Assembly (NCBI GenBank): GCA_964036045.1
Contig: OZ038378.1
Location: forward strand, 179,211,754 to 179,275,753
DNA: 64,000 nucleotides
Direction of reading: 5' to 3'
Source of the DNA: Eutreptiella sp. 'Long Island Sound 2002'
Lineage: Eukaryota > Euglenozoa > Euglenophyceae > Eutreptiales > Eutreptiaceae
The position numbers and the translations under genes are program-made. How positions within the stretch are numbered: the first letter of the stretch is position 1; every line of letters begins with the position of its first letter. This document shows, in pieces, positions 1 to 11,400 of the stretch. The notes beneath the pieces were generated by a model, which made no database searches, was not told where the DNA came from, and was given only the letters and a program-made list of their open reading frames with translations.

Positions 1-50
1 GCAACACCTCTTTTTCCTCTTTGGCCACTCAGACTACCTTTTTACGCGAC

Positions 51-3000
51 ATGTTGGCGAAGTGGGTGAAGAAGGCGCAGATTCCACTCCCGAGCGACAG
101 CACCAGCAGCAGCAACGACCTCCGTGTTGCTGAGCAAAGTGTAGCGCAAGAGCCCAACCCACCATCCCCTTCCACACCGTTACAGGCGGGCAAAGGCAAG
201 ACCAGCAGGGAAAAGAAGAGGAAGGACGCGGAGAGTTCATCGCCATCGCCAAAGAAGTCAACAAGATCAAGTTCACTGCAGGTACCTTTCTTTGTGCTAT
301 TTTTCCATGCCTGTGGGGCAGAGTTGTCTTTAGCGGTGGTCACAATCACAGTCACTATCACAGTCACAGTCACAGTCACTATCACAGTCACTATCACAGT
401 CACAGTCACAGACACAGTCATTATCATAAGTCACAGTCACAGTCACACTCACAGTCACAGTCACAGTCACAGTCACTATCACAGTCACATTTGGGCAGAA
501 TTTGTTGTTGCTTTCTGTGTGCCACTTTTCTGTTTGTGTGTTTGTAGAGGACACCGAAGTCCCGCAAGTCCACACCGGATGCGTGTACCGTGGCATCGCC
601 GAAGCGTGCATTCCGGAAGGAGTGGCAGATCGGGCGCAATTGGTTACTATTCTCAGTGGACGATGGGATGTGGTGTCTCCTCTGTTATAAGTATCGTCAC
701 GATTCCCGAGTGGTACGCTTTGGCCGACATACCAATCCTCTGGTGTATGCTACAAAAAATTATCGGGTGGAGATTGTGGTTGCACATGCGGAGACATCCT
801 ATCACCTTCGTGCTGTTCATTTGGAGTCCATGAAGACTGCAGCAACAGTGCAGGCTGTGGCTGTTCGACTGCCGCCCACAATCGTTCCACAAGTGAAGGT
901 TATTTTCCGTACAATTTATAGTATGGCGCAGCGCGGCATCAGTTGGTCTCAATTGCGTGCGGAATTGGAGCTGCAGACAGCCAATGGGGTGATATATCAC
1001 TTGAGGTATTTGTGTGGTGCTGCTGAGCCCTGTTTGCCCTGTTTGCCCTGTTTGATGTGGTACAGAATATCCAGAGGGTGAAATGGGTAGGGTTGTTGCA
1101 TAGCTATAGAGGCAGGAACACATGGTGTGCCATATCAGCCAAAAAAAAAATCACACAGCTCGTTCTATGCGACGAAAAAATGGCATATGTAGAACGAAGG
1201 TCATTGGCTGAGCGGTTAAAGGCATGGGTGATAAAGCTGTCAATTTGACAGAGATGGGTTCAATTCCCACTGCATGCATTCTATGTCCTGTTGTGCTGGG
1301 GGCACTGAGCACTCTACCCTGCTGTCATGTCTTTTTCATGTCATTGTTGTGCTTCCGTTCAGGTACAAGGAGCGCTACTACGTACCGTTGGTGTTGTGCT
1401 TTTTGGCTGCGGAGTGCCGGCGCTGGTTGTCGAGGAAGTTGAGCATGGCAACATCACGGTCGTTCATGGCCGATGAAGTACGAGTGGCTGGTGAGGATTG
1501 GCTGACAATATGTGCACGATGGTTTGGGCCACAAGAATTCAGGGAAAGTCCAATTGGAGTTTTGCAACTGGGAGAAGACCGCGATGCTGCTGCCTTGGTT
1601 GCTGGATTTGTTTCCATTATGCAGGGATTGGGCTGCAATGACAAGGTGTGGATGAGTTCTTCAACAATTTCGTGCACTTTTGATGGTGCGAAGGTTCTAC
1701 TTTCAGCAGTATCCCGGTCATTGAGAGAGCGGGTGTTACCAAAGGACGAGGAAGAGGAAGAGCAGAAGGAGAGTGCCCAAGAGGAAAGGCCTTTGGCAGG
1801 CATGTATACACTTTATTGCTGCAGCCATCGCACACAACGTGTGGATGCAGATGCAACCAAGAACTCTCCCATTGTGCGGAAGTTGCACTCCTTGCTGAAG
1901 AACACTGCGAATTTCTTTGGCCGTTCAACCAAAAGATGGCATGGAATGCGCCGTGTGGCCCGTTGTATGGGTTATGCCACAGAACTGGGGGCAAAGAAAG
2001 CAGTGCTGTGCAGGTACACAAAGTTGCAGAAGACAAGGTTTGTGGTTTGGAAGGCCAAAGCCATCAAGCGTTGGTTGAAGAATATTTTTGCCCTACTGCC
2101 ATACCTGGAGGGGTCAAAGTTCAAAGACAGGAAGACTCGTCGCAAAGCTTCTGGACTTCTTCGCCGTGCGCAAAAGGCTCAGTATGTGTATGCCCTGCAT
2201 CATTATTTCCACTACTGTGCTGCACTCCAACACTTGTCGCTCAGCACGCAGGGGTATCAAGCTGTGTTACCAACGTTGCGACATTCTCTGGTCACATGCC
2301 ACCATATGTTGGACGCTGCGCGCACAAACACGTTCCGTCAAAAATGGGATCCTTCAACTGGGAAATATCATACAGTTAAACTGATGGGCACGTTGGAGGA
2401 GCTGGACCACGTGGACAATTGGTACACCAGGCTACTGGGCTATACACGGCAAGCCTTGAAGGATCGGTTTCCTGAGGATGAAATAGTAACCGCAGCCAGC
2501 CTTTTTGACCGCCGAACATGGCCAAAGGAGCCCAAGGACCTGTCAAAAGATGACCGTCTCCCTGCATTGCAAAAGCTGAGCAGTACATTTCCTGCAATCA
2601 AACAGTTTTCGGAGAAGCAGTTTGTGTCAGCGGCTTGTGCAGTGGCAGCAATGGTACCACCTCTGGTTTCTTCAAGGGGCCGCATACGAGCACATGATTG
2701 CACGCATTGTTGGGCAATTGCGAGTCAAGCATCCTGGGCAACGTCACACCTCCCTGTTGTGCGGGCTGCCACCGTGCTTTGCACTATTGCCCAGTCCCAA
2801 AGTTCCACCGAACGTATGAATAGTATGTTGAAGCTAGCTGCGGGTGGTCGGCGGTGGCGTTTGACCGGACAAGGGTTAGCGGATGAAGTGCTTATTCGTA
2901 CAGTGGGTCCAAGTCTGCCGGATGCAGAGGATTTGATACATCGGGCTGTGGTGCAGTGGTCTATCGCTGCGGAACGTCGTCCTCAAAGCTATGAAGACTC

Positions 3001-3403
3001 ATCAGAAAGTGATTCTGATGAAATGGGTACCTCGGATTCCGATACTTCGTTTGCTACGGGCTCAAGTATCTCAAGTGGGGAAGAGGGAAGCATGTCAAGC
3101 CGTTCAGCAGCTTCAGCTGATGACGATGAAGAGCCTTTGCCGCAACCTGAACCAGCTGAACCACAACAACCCGAACAAGCCGAAGAAGATGTGCAACAAG
3201 ACGCTCCACAAGATGCTGCACCAGATTTCTTGTCATGGCTCTCTAAGTACCGCCCCCAATTGGCTGCTTATGAGATCCGCCTGCGGCGCGATGGTTGGGA
3301 CACAGTTCAATCGTTGAAGCTATTGACAGTGGAGGACATGGCGCAATTGAATATTCTACCAGGACATCGCCGCTTATTGGTGGACACGGTGAAGGACTTG
3401 TAG
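51..3403 (+). CDS. ZNF862-like hAT-superfamily transposase-derived protein with C-terminal SAM domain
   Basis: Three exons (51-281, 548-1005, 1363-3403) join through GT-AG introns in consistent phases (0, then 2) to give 909 codons. The start is the first in-frame ATG; an exon further upstream cannot be excluded. Residues about 97-165 form a TTF/BED-like zinc finger with C120-x2-C123 and H157-x5-H163. The middle resembles the RNase H-like core of ZNF862/KIAA0543-type proteins: an FDGAK segment with D337 at the usual DGA position, a CCSHR segment where relatives have the HCxAHR motif, and a TRFVVWKAKAIK stretch. Residues about 710-745 (SSTERMNSML) match the hAT C-terminal dimerisation region. 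An acidic Ser/Pro/Gln-rich linker leads to a SAM domain at about 852-909, with the LPGHRRLL signature. The first catalytic aspartate is not obvious, so activity is doubtful. It may be a domesticated gene or an old transposon. Family assignment is fairly secure; its role is unknown. Confidence 0.75.
341..489. repeat. Hexanucleotide microsatellite (CACAGT)n in intron 1
   Basis: About 25 tandem copies of CACAGT, with CACTAT variants, fill the centre of the first intron of the ZNF862-like gene. Confidence 0.9.
1198..1275 (+). other. tRNA-like element (A box and B box), probably a tRNA relic or SINE head
   Basis: An A-box match, TGGCTGAGCGGTTAAAGGC (1205-1223), is followed by a perfect hairpin CTGTCAA-T-TTGACAG (1237-1251) and a B-box match GGTTCAATTCC (1257-1267). 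The order and spacing fit a class II (Leu/Ser-type) tRNA with a long arm. However, the acceptor ends do not pair and no normal anticodon arm can be drawn, so it is not called as a functional tRNA. It lies inside intron 2 of the ZNF862-like gene. Confidence 0.35.
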
Positions 3404-5270
3404 CTCATGGTGCTTGGCCTGGTGGGGCGCCAACATTTTTTGGTTGGCCCAGAATTGACTGGGGGGTCTTTTGCACTGCACAGTGCCCTTAAACACAAAT
3501 TCCACCAGCACCACTTTTTGGTATGTACTTTTTCTTGAAGTGCCGCTCAACCGTGCGCAAGCGTGCGCCACGTTCAGATCTCGCTGTGCGCAACCGTGCA
3601 TATCCGGAAAAAGTAGCCGTGCGCAACCGTACACGCACGGCTGTAACCACATGTCTGGTCCCAGGGTCCTGAATTCTGCACCCTACAGCCCCTGCTGGTA
3701 TTAGTCTGATGCTTGCCACGGGTCCCAGGGTCCTGAATTCTGCACCCCATGCTGTTTTGAATTGATCATGCATGCTTCTGTAGGTGGGTGGTTTTCAAGG
3801 GTGTTCCCGGGATAAACAACATAATACTTGGCGCTATGCCTGCGCTGTGCAAAAACGCCCCCATAGTTTGCAGGATCGGGGCAGCAAAGCAAGTGGTATG
3901 GGGACATCTCACGTGGAGGTCATTCATAACCACAGGCATGTGATTCTGATTCAGCCGCAATCACCCCAAGACCATCCTGCATCTTATGTGATTCAACCAC
4001 ATCTAACAATGTTCCAGTATCAGAGTTGCCACGTACATCTGTGCGTGTACAACGGTGGGTGGAAATGTACATATGATCGGGGACAGCACAATATCTTTGC
4101 ATTGATGTTGGCGCCAGATATCGGCCCTGAAATGGCTGTACATTGCGCTTGCTTCCTGGTGTGTCCCACAATCCTTTGCCCAAGCACAGGCCTGTCCAAT
4201 GAAGGAACTGGGCGCTCTGTTCTGTGCGCACACCGTGCAGAGTTTTCGGATGGTGACCTCAGCAAACCCATTGCACGCCCACGGGCACAGTGTTCGACTA
4301 ACTTATGGTGTCACATCACAGATCCCAACCCCTGGCTGCCTCTGCATGACGTTTGCCATCCAGCCTGCCCTTCCTAGTGCATAGGGACTTTTTCTTGTTT
4401 TCTCATTGTACACTTACCACCGCGTCAGCTTCCTTGTTACTACCCTGCTTCCAAGAGTTCGAGCAACATCTATGCCCCACTCCTGGTTTTGCTTGACGTT
4501 CCCACATGCTTGGGATCTCCTTCTGGTGTGTGAATGTTGGAGCGGTGCCCTGTGAGGCCGTTTGTGTGAATGTTGGAGCAGTGCCCTGTGAGGCCGTTTT
4601 GTCAGACAATAAACCAAACTGCTTTACGTCATCCCGTCGTTTGTGCTGTTGTGGTGCAGGGAGGTTGCGGTGCCATCTGTTACAATGGTGTGGGGGAGAA
4701 AGATGGCTATTTTTCAGAGATGGGGCCGTGGTCTGCCAGGTCAGGCAACCCCAGGTGTGGTTGCCCCCCCCCCCCCCGTGTCCAACAAACACTGTGTCCA
4801 ACGAACACTTCCGTTCGGACCGTATTTTTTGAGGACCTAATTAATTAGGTACTTAATTAGGTACCGGGCTCCAGAACCGCGGTTTCAGGCTAAAGGTTTG
4901 GGGAAATGAGGGGCTGTTGTGATGTATTTTGCAGTAATGGTGGGCAAATTTGTAAAGCAGGTTGTGAGGGAATGGTGTCCCTCAACTACGGGACCTCTAT
5001 TGCCCACCATGACTGATTCTCTGCTTGCACCTGGCCAGGAGGTGCTATACAAGCAGTACCACCACTTCTGCCCATGCCAAGGACAAGAAGGGCCCTAAGC
5101 CTGGGGAGCATATTCAACTTTTCCACATGAAGCGGGACCACAACAAGGGCTTCTACTCTGAAAAGTGCTAATTGGAGGCCTCCATTGGATTGTGATTTGA
5201 ATGGGCTGGGTAACTTGTGCCTAGGGATGTGTTACCGCCGTTTCACAATATTGTTGTGCGCACCGAACGG
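3404..5270. other. Intergenic stretch without a convincing gene
   Basis: No open frame here looks like protein. It holds a duplicated segment (CCCAGGGTCCTGAATTCTGC near 3660 and 3725), one copy of a dispersed motif at 3843-3866 that recurs at 44.85 and 48.2 kb, a two-copy 36-bp tandem repeat at 4528-4599, and a 14-base C run at 4764-4777. Confidence 0.6.
4528..4599. repeat. Two-copy 36-bp tandem repeat
   Basis: The segment beginning GTGTGAATGTTGGAGC is repeated once at a spacing of 36 bp, with a single visible difference (G/A). Confidence 0.85.
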
Positions 5271-5271
5271 T

Positions 5272-5333
5272 GTGTCCAACGAACACTCCTGTTCGGACCT
5301 TGTTTTTTCAGGACAAAATTGTTCGTTGGACAC
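5272..5333. repeat. 62-bp foldback element with 13-bp perfect inverted repeats
   Basis: GTGTCCAACGAAC at 5272-5284 is inverted perfectly at 5321-5333. A half-copy with the same left end and similar interior lies at 4794-4840, which suggests a small dispersed foldback family. It directly abuts the larger inverted-repeat element that starts at 5344. Confidence 0.6.
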
Positions 5334-5343
5334 AAGGGGGGTA

Positions 5344-5853
5344 CCCCCCCCCCCCTGTCGTTCCCCACCCCTTGTCGTTCCCCGGGGGGGGGGTGGGGGA
5401 CCGTCACTTGGTCAACCCAAAATTTTTCGTTGCGGCTCATTGTGTTGTTGTGTGGGTGACTGTGTTGTGGGGCACTACCACTTGCATCCCTTGCACTCAT
5501 GGCAGGACATTTTGCTCACTTTCGCTGAAATGGAACTTGATAGCACAACCATGTTTCCCCCTGGGACAAGTGGTGAGCATGTGGAAGAGTTCAAGGTCAA
5601 GTGGAGCAGGACCAAGAAATTTTATACCGAGCCGGTCAAGGAGTAGGTCTCCGTACATTGGCAACCCTTTGAACGCATCCTATGCTGAATTCTTTCGTTT
5701 TATGCTGCAATTTTTGTGCCTGCAAATGTGCATGTACGGTGGGGGTGTGGTCCCCCATGGGGGGGTGGGGGACCGTCACTTGGTGACCATCCCCCAGGGG
5801 GTGGTGGGGGACCGTCTTCCCTGGGGTGGGGAACGACAAGGGGGGGGGGGGGG
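5344..5853. mobile_element. MITE-like terminal-inverted-repeat element, copy 1
   Basis: The left end (a C run followed by TGTCGTTCCCCACCCC) is the inverse of the right end (GGGGTGGGGAACGACA plus a G run). TA flanks both ends, as expected for Tc1/mariner or Stowaway-like insertion, although TA could instead belong to the repeat. A second copy at 49310-49786 matches from end to end and shares nothing outside, which defines the boundaries. The interior has an exon-like reading frame at 5506-5646 behind an acceptor-like GGCAG, ending in a TAG stop. No transposase is present, so it is non-autonomous. The family is not named. Confidence 0.7.
5506..5646 (+). other. Exon-like open segment inside MITE copy 1 (46 residues and stop)
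   Basis: From the acceptor-like GGCAG at 5501-5505 the frame reads DILLTFAEMEL and ends EFKVKWSRTKKFYTEPVKE-stop. In the second copy (49465-49622) the end is kept as EFKVKWSRTKNFYTKPVKE-stop, but a 17-bp length difference upstream shifts the frame. This could be a captured host 3' exon or the tail of a lost element protein. No family is recognised. Confidence 0.35.
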
Positions 5854-6126
5854 TACCTATTTCTGGAAAATTATTGGTGTCAGAAAAATGGCTACTACCG
5901 ACCGTGGCAGCATTGTAAGGGTCTTTTGAAGTATTGCAATAATTATGCAGAATAGTGCAGAATGCAGAATATCAAAGGACTATGCAATGAAAAGCAGTCT
6001 CCAGCAGGAGAAGCTTGAGCAAGAAGGAGGGAGGGTTCAAATCAGACCAATCCCCAGGACCCAAGGCATCTGTGGATTGTCGCCATGCCTCAACCGTTGT
6101 GATAGGCAAAACTGGAGTCCGTTGCG

Positions 6127-7436
6127 CCCGTCTGTCCGTTGCGGCTGTGCATGCCTTGTGCCTGTCCCTGCGTCGCGCCTGCCCGTCTGTCGCGCCCGTC
6201 TGTCCCTCGCGGCCGTCCGTCCGTCGTGCCTGTCCGCCCGTTGTGCCCGTCCGTCCGTCGCCGCTGTCTGTCCGTCGCGGCCGTCGCGCCCGTCTGTCTG
6301 TCATTCCTGTCCGTCCATCGCACCCATCTGTCCGTTGTGGCCATCTGTCCGTTGCGCCCGTTCATCCGTCGTGGCCGTCGATCCCGTCCGGCCATTGTGC
6401 ACATCCGTCCGTCGCACCCGTCTATCCGCCGCGCCTGTCCCTGCATTGTGCCCGTCTGTCCGTTGCGGCTGTGCATGCCTTGTGCCTGTCCCTGCGTCGC
6501 GCCTGCCCGTCTGTCGCGCCCGTCTGTCCCTCGCGGCCGTCCGTCCGTCGTGCCTGTCCGCCCGTTGTGCCCGTCCGTCCGTCGCCGCTGTCTGTCCGTC
6601 GCGGCCGTCGCGCCCGTCTGTCTGTCATTCCTGTCCGTCCATCGCACCCATCTGTCCGTTGTGGCCATCTGTCCGTTGCGCCCGTTCATCCGTCGTGGCC
6701 GTCGATCCCGTCCGGCCATTGTGCACATCCGTCCGTCGCACCCGTCTATCCGCCGCGCCTGTCCCTGCATTGTGCCCGTCTGTCCGTTGCGGCTGTGCAT
6801 GCCTTGTGCCTGTCCCTGCGTCGCGCCTGCCCGTCTGTCGCGCCCGTCTGTCCCTCGCGGCCGTCCGTCCGTCGTGCCTGTCCGCCCGTTGTGCCCGTCC
6901 GTCCGTCGCCGCTGTCTGTCCGTCGCGGCCGTCGCGCCCGTCTGTCTGTCATTCCTGTCCGTCCATCGCACCCATCTGTCCGTTGTGGCCATCTGTCCGT
7001 TGCGCCCGTTCATCCGTCGTGGCCGTCGATCCCGTCCGGCCATTGTGCACATCCGTCCGTCGCACCCGTCTATCCGCCGCGCCTGTCCCTGCATTGTGCC
7101 CGTCTGTCCGTTGCGGCTGTGCATGCCTTGTGCCTGTCCCTGCGTCGCGCCTGCCCGTCTGTCGCGCCCGTCTGTCCCTCGCGGCCGTCCGTCCGTCGTG
7201 CCTGTCCGCCCGTTGTGCCCGTCCGTCCGTCGCCGCTGTCTGTCCGTCGCGGCCGTCGCGCCCGTCTGTCTGTCATTCCTGTCCGTCCATCGCACCCATC
7301 TGTCCGTTGTGGCCATCTGTCCGTTGCGCCCGTTCATCCGTCGTGGCCGTCGATCCCGTCCGGCCATTGTGCACATCCGTCCGTCGCACCCGTCTATCCG
7401 CCGCGCCTGTCCCTGCATTGTGCCCGTCTGTCCGTA
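6127..7436. repeat. 324-bp tandem repeat, four copies, built of short CGTCCGTC-type subunits
   Basis: Landmarks such as GCGGCTGTGCATGCC recur at 6141, 6465, 6789 and 7113, a spacing of exactly 324 bp, and the copies are nearly identical. Each unit is made of degenerate words like GTCCGTCGCGCCC. A more diverged continuation runs to about 7665. Because 324 is a multiple of three and the motif lacks stop codons, several frames on both strands stay open for 430-590 codons. This is a consequence of composition and is not taken as evidence of a gene. Confidence 0.92.
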
Positions 7437-7665
7437 AGGCCTGTCTGTTCGACGCGCCCGTGCCCTTGTGTCTGTCGCACCCGTCCGTCTGTCATGTCCG
7501 TCTTTTTTTTGCGCCCGTCCATCCGTCGCGCCCCTCCGTCCGCCGCGGCTGTCTGTCCGTTGCGCCTGTCCATCCATTGCGCTCATCCGTCCGGTGCGCC
7601 TGTCTGTATGTCGCGCCCGTCCATCCGTCGCGCCCGTTCATCTGTTGTGGCAGTCTGTTTGTGGC

Positions 7666-8417
7666 GCTCATCACACGAGAGAAGTGGAGTTGTGGGGAGG
7701 AGAATGTCGTGGGATTGTGATTGTGTATGATTGGTGAGTCGAAAAGTTGCGGTGGGTGGGGGTACTGCCTCCTCTTCCATTCTCATGAACTGCATCCAGG
7801 CTTGACAGGGGAGTTCAGGGTCACTACATGGGTGCCTCACAATACCAGAAAGCGTGTTGTATTGGCAGTTATGCTCAGGATTTGGGTCCGACATTGAATG
7901 AGGAAAAAACGCCGAGCACAGAAAGAGAGGATGGAGGAGCTGGGCAGGCATGCAAGGCCAGTAGGCAGGATGAGGTGTTTTGGAATGCCCTGAAGCTGCA
8001 TTGGTGCCTCGTGTCTCTTGCACCTATGGTGTTGGTATTTAGTGATTGGTGAGTCTGGGCCATGTGCTTTGGGTGCACTCGTCGCCTCTGCTGAGATAAA
8101 GAGGTGGCGTAGGTGATGTGTCTGGATGGTGAGGGAAATGTTCAAAACTGGAGATGGTGAGCAAGGCCAATCCTGGTCTGGGTAGGGAGATGAACTGGCC
8201 AAGAAGGTATTGACTCCCTACAACGCAGTGATGGCAAGGGCGGGCTGAGGGTTTGGACTCAGAAGTTTGAGCCAAGCACTAAACAGGAAAGGTTCCGCAG
8301 CCCAATTGGGCGAACTCAAGGCAACACTTGGCGCTAGGTCAGTATGCATTGGTTCTGTGCGGCTGCTGCTGCACCTGCCCTGCAAAGAGCCAGTGTTCTA
8401 TCCGCTTGGCAGGGAGA
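7666..8417. other. Spacer between the 324-bp repeat and the POP gene
   Basis: No gene seen. It would contain any promoter or upstream exon of the polymerase gene, but no element can be recognised with confidence. Confidence 0.4.
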
Positions 8418-11400
8418 ATGGTACTGTGCTGCGCCCTTGCCATGAGGCGCTGTCTCATGGCAACGCGTGGGCGCGGGCCTGCACGCACGTGGCACCGACG
8501 CCAGCCCCGTGGCCTGGCCCCTCGTTACGCGCACAATGTCTTCCCTGGCGTGACCATGGTGGAGGACGTCGCGACGGCCCGTGACGTGGCACAGCACCTG
8601 ATGACCCTGACCGATGCGATACATGCGGTTGATACCGAGACCTCCTTCATCGAGATTACCGCGGAGAGCCCGTGGGACACCGGGGACATGATCTGTCTGT
8701 CCATCTTCTGTGGTGATGGGCACGATTTTGGTATGCTGCATGATCCCACGTTACGCGGGCTCCACAAAATCTGTGTGGGTGCCGAATCGGAGACTCGCCT
8801 AAGATCAGGGACAACGGCGCTTCTACAGTACAGGAGGCGTTCCGTGCGAGTGCTTGTACATGTTTGGCCTGTGTCTTGGTTTGTGCTTGTTATCCTCAGC
8901 TTTCCTGTTGCCCTTGACCTGAATTTTCGTGTGATACTTGTCAGCTTTGGCTGTCAGGCTATATTTTATATTTGTCAACCTCGACCTCCACCCCCCTCCT
9001 CCCTCCAGCCCACGTGTGTGCTCATGCCTCCGCTTGGTACACGACGTGGCCTGGCCCGAGCACAACCGCTGTTACTGTAGAGGCGGACACGGAAGCCAGA
9101 CACAGGGGACCCTGGGGGTCTGAGTGCGTGTGAGGGCTTTACTGCGCCCACCTCTGGTGGGGTCAGCGGTGGTCCTGGGCCTGGAGTCCAACGCGGGGCA
9201 GCCTGAGGCACGCTGCGTGGTCAGTCAAGAGCATGGAGCTGCCGTGACGCATCAGTGTAGGCCAATAGGGTGCTGGACATACTGCCATCCCGTCCCATCC
9301 CATCCATCCCTCCTCCCTCCTGTCCTCGGTCACACTGGGGGGCGCCTTTTGCATGCGGTACACAGTTTTAAAATTAATCCATGCTGATGCTCTTCCCTGC
9401 CGCAGTATCGCACGGGTTGGAGCCGCTCTGATAGCTACGGTCATTGGGTAGGAGCCACCCCGGCCGGGTATGACTTTTGACTGTACCCACAACCAATGGT
9501 GTGGAAGCATAGCGCCACAACCACAAAACCACCCCGGCCAGGTGGGATGGAGGGGGTGCCACAAAGGCTGGGTGAGTAGGCCGGTTGATATTTCCAGGTG
9601 TCCCCTTGCCTCTGAACTGCGGTCTCGGTGGGACAACCCCCAACTTTGCAGTGCGTGTAAACTTGTTGCCGGAAGCCATGTCGTATACCCATGAAAACCA
9701 TGACCTACCGAGAGCACCGCTAAATGCACCAAAACGCAATTTCTCTTTGTCATAATCTTCTCTGGAGGCATCCTTCTCTCCCCATAACCCATACTGGTTT
9801 ATACCCATTATACCCACAGCGGAGTGCGGGTTGAAATAGGGTCCCGGCAGTAATATTTCCGAAGTACAGAGCAAAAACTGTGGGGATAGTACAGCCCTTT
9901 CTCAACTATGAGCACTGCTTCGGCTCACTGGGACCCAGGCAGAGTGTCGGATGTTGCGGGCGGTACCCTGACTCTGGACAAGATTGTCGGGGTGGAGACG
10001 AGGGGCGTAACGGGGGACCAGGTCGTGGACTTGCGCCCTACGTCCAAGTGGGTGAGAGGCCCATAGCCCCCCCCCCCCCATCCCCTCCTACTCACCACCG
10101 TTGCGGTGCTTCCGTGTTGCAGCCCCTGGCCTTTGTGTCGTATGCCCCTTGATTGCCCTCCTGGTCCAGGGGCGGGGCCCAGCCTCTGGGTGGACACGAC
10201 ATGCGAGGGGGTGCTGGCCGAGTTCCGGGAGTACTTCGCGGCCCCCGGGCTCCGGAAGATCTACCACAACTACAGCTTCGACAAGGCCATCCTGAGCCGC
10301 GCGCTGTGGCGGGCCACGGGGGCCGAACCGGCGGAGCGGGTGCTGCGGGGGTTCCACGCCGACACCATGCACATGTCGCGGCTGCAGGACGCGGGCCGCC
10401 TGCACCACAGCCTGGCCCACCTCACCTCCGAGCTCCTGGAGGAGCGTTACCAGAAGACGCCCATGAAGGAGAAGTTCAGCCGCCCCTTCGTCAAGAAGGA
10501 CGGCACTCTGTCGAAGCGGCTGGTGATGCCCTCAACGGTGGAGCTGCAGGAGGAGCACAAGGAGGCCTGGGTGGAGTACTGCACAGGCGACACGGTGGCC
10601 ACGTGGAAGGTGTCGTCACCGGCCCCAGGTGGCGGACGTGCATGTGCCGTGGTGGAGCATGGCGCTGAGTGAATGCTGCCGGCACCACGCCCCCCCCCCC
10701 CCCCCCTCCCAGCCCAAGTGCTACAACCGCACACATCAGCGCTCCGAGAGCCCTTCAAAGTGCACCGTCTGGGACTGAAGTGAGGAGAGTGGGGGCATGA
10801 ACCTGACCCACAATGTAGATGTGGAAATCTTCAGTAGTGCTGCTGGTCACCAACTCAAGGCAACATGTGGTAGTGGAGCAAAGCGGCTCAGCAATTGAGG
10901 AGGCATCCAATACAATATTCTCGTTGAACTCGAGTGAGTCGGTGCATTGTTCAGGCCCCATAGTAAACGGGATCAAGCCTGTCAGCGCTGGCAGGGGAGT
11001 TCACGCCACAGGGGCAGTCTGCCGCAGTCGGGGGCAGTGGGACAGGCATTCCACTCTCGCCAACTGCCCTTCTTCCCTCCTCTGCAGACCCCCCCTCAGA
11101 ACTGACCTGGGCCCAACCAGCATGTCACCGAAAAGCCATGGCACTCGACACGGTACCCGACGAGCCTTTGTGGAACAATCGCCCCCCCCAACCCCTCCCC
11201 CACACACCGCCATACAACACCATTGGGACCCCTCCCTTCTGAATTGTAGGGGGCGCCTTAAGCGTAGTGCGTGTACAGTGCGTGCGCAGTGCAACTATTT
11301 TGGGCGTCTGGCCGTAGTAGAAACCCATATTTTGTGGTACTTTGGGCATCATTGTTGTTTTGGTAGTAGGTTTTGATGCATTGGGGATCTGGCATTTTTG

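Noticed and set aside
21-833. Single 270-codon gene at the left edge
   Set aside because: It reads through a GT-AG intron full of CACAGT repeats; the spliced model continues in another frame with a zinc finger and transposase homology.
1198-1275. Functional tRNA gene
   Set aside because: Acceptor strands do not pair and no anticodon loop with U33 can be formed.
3784-4377. 197-codon plus-strand frame
   Set aside because: Composition is not protein-like, there are no splice partners, and part of it is the dispersed motif at 3843.
6090-7586. Long minus-strand frame of 498 codons across the 324-bp repeat
   Set aside because: It mirrors equally long plus-strand frames and depends only on the absence of stop words in the repeat.
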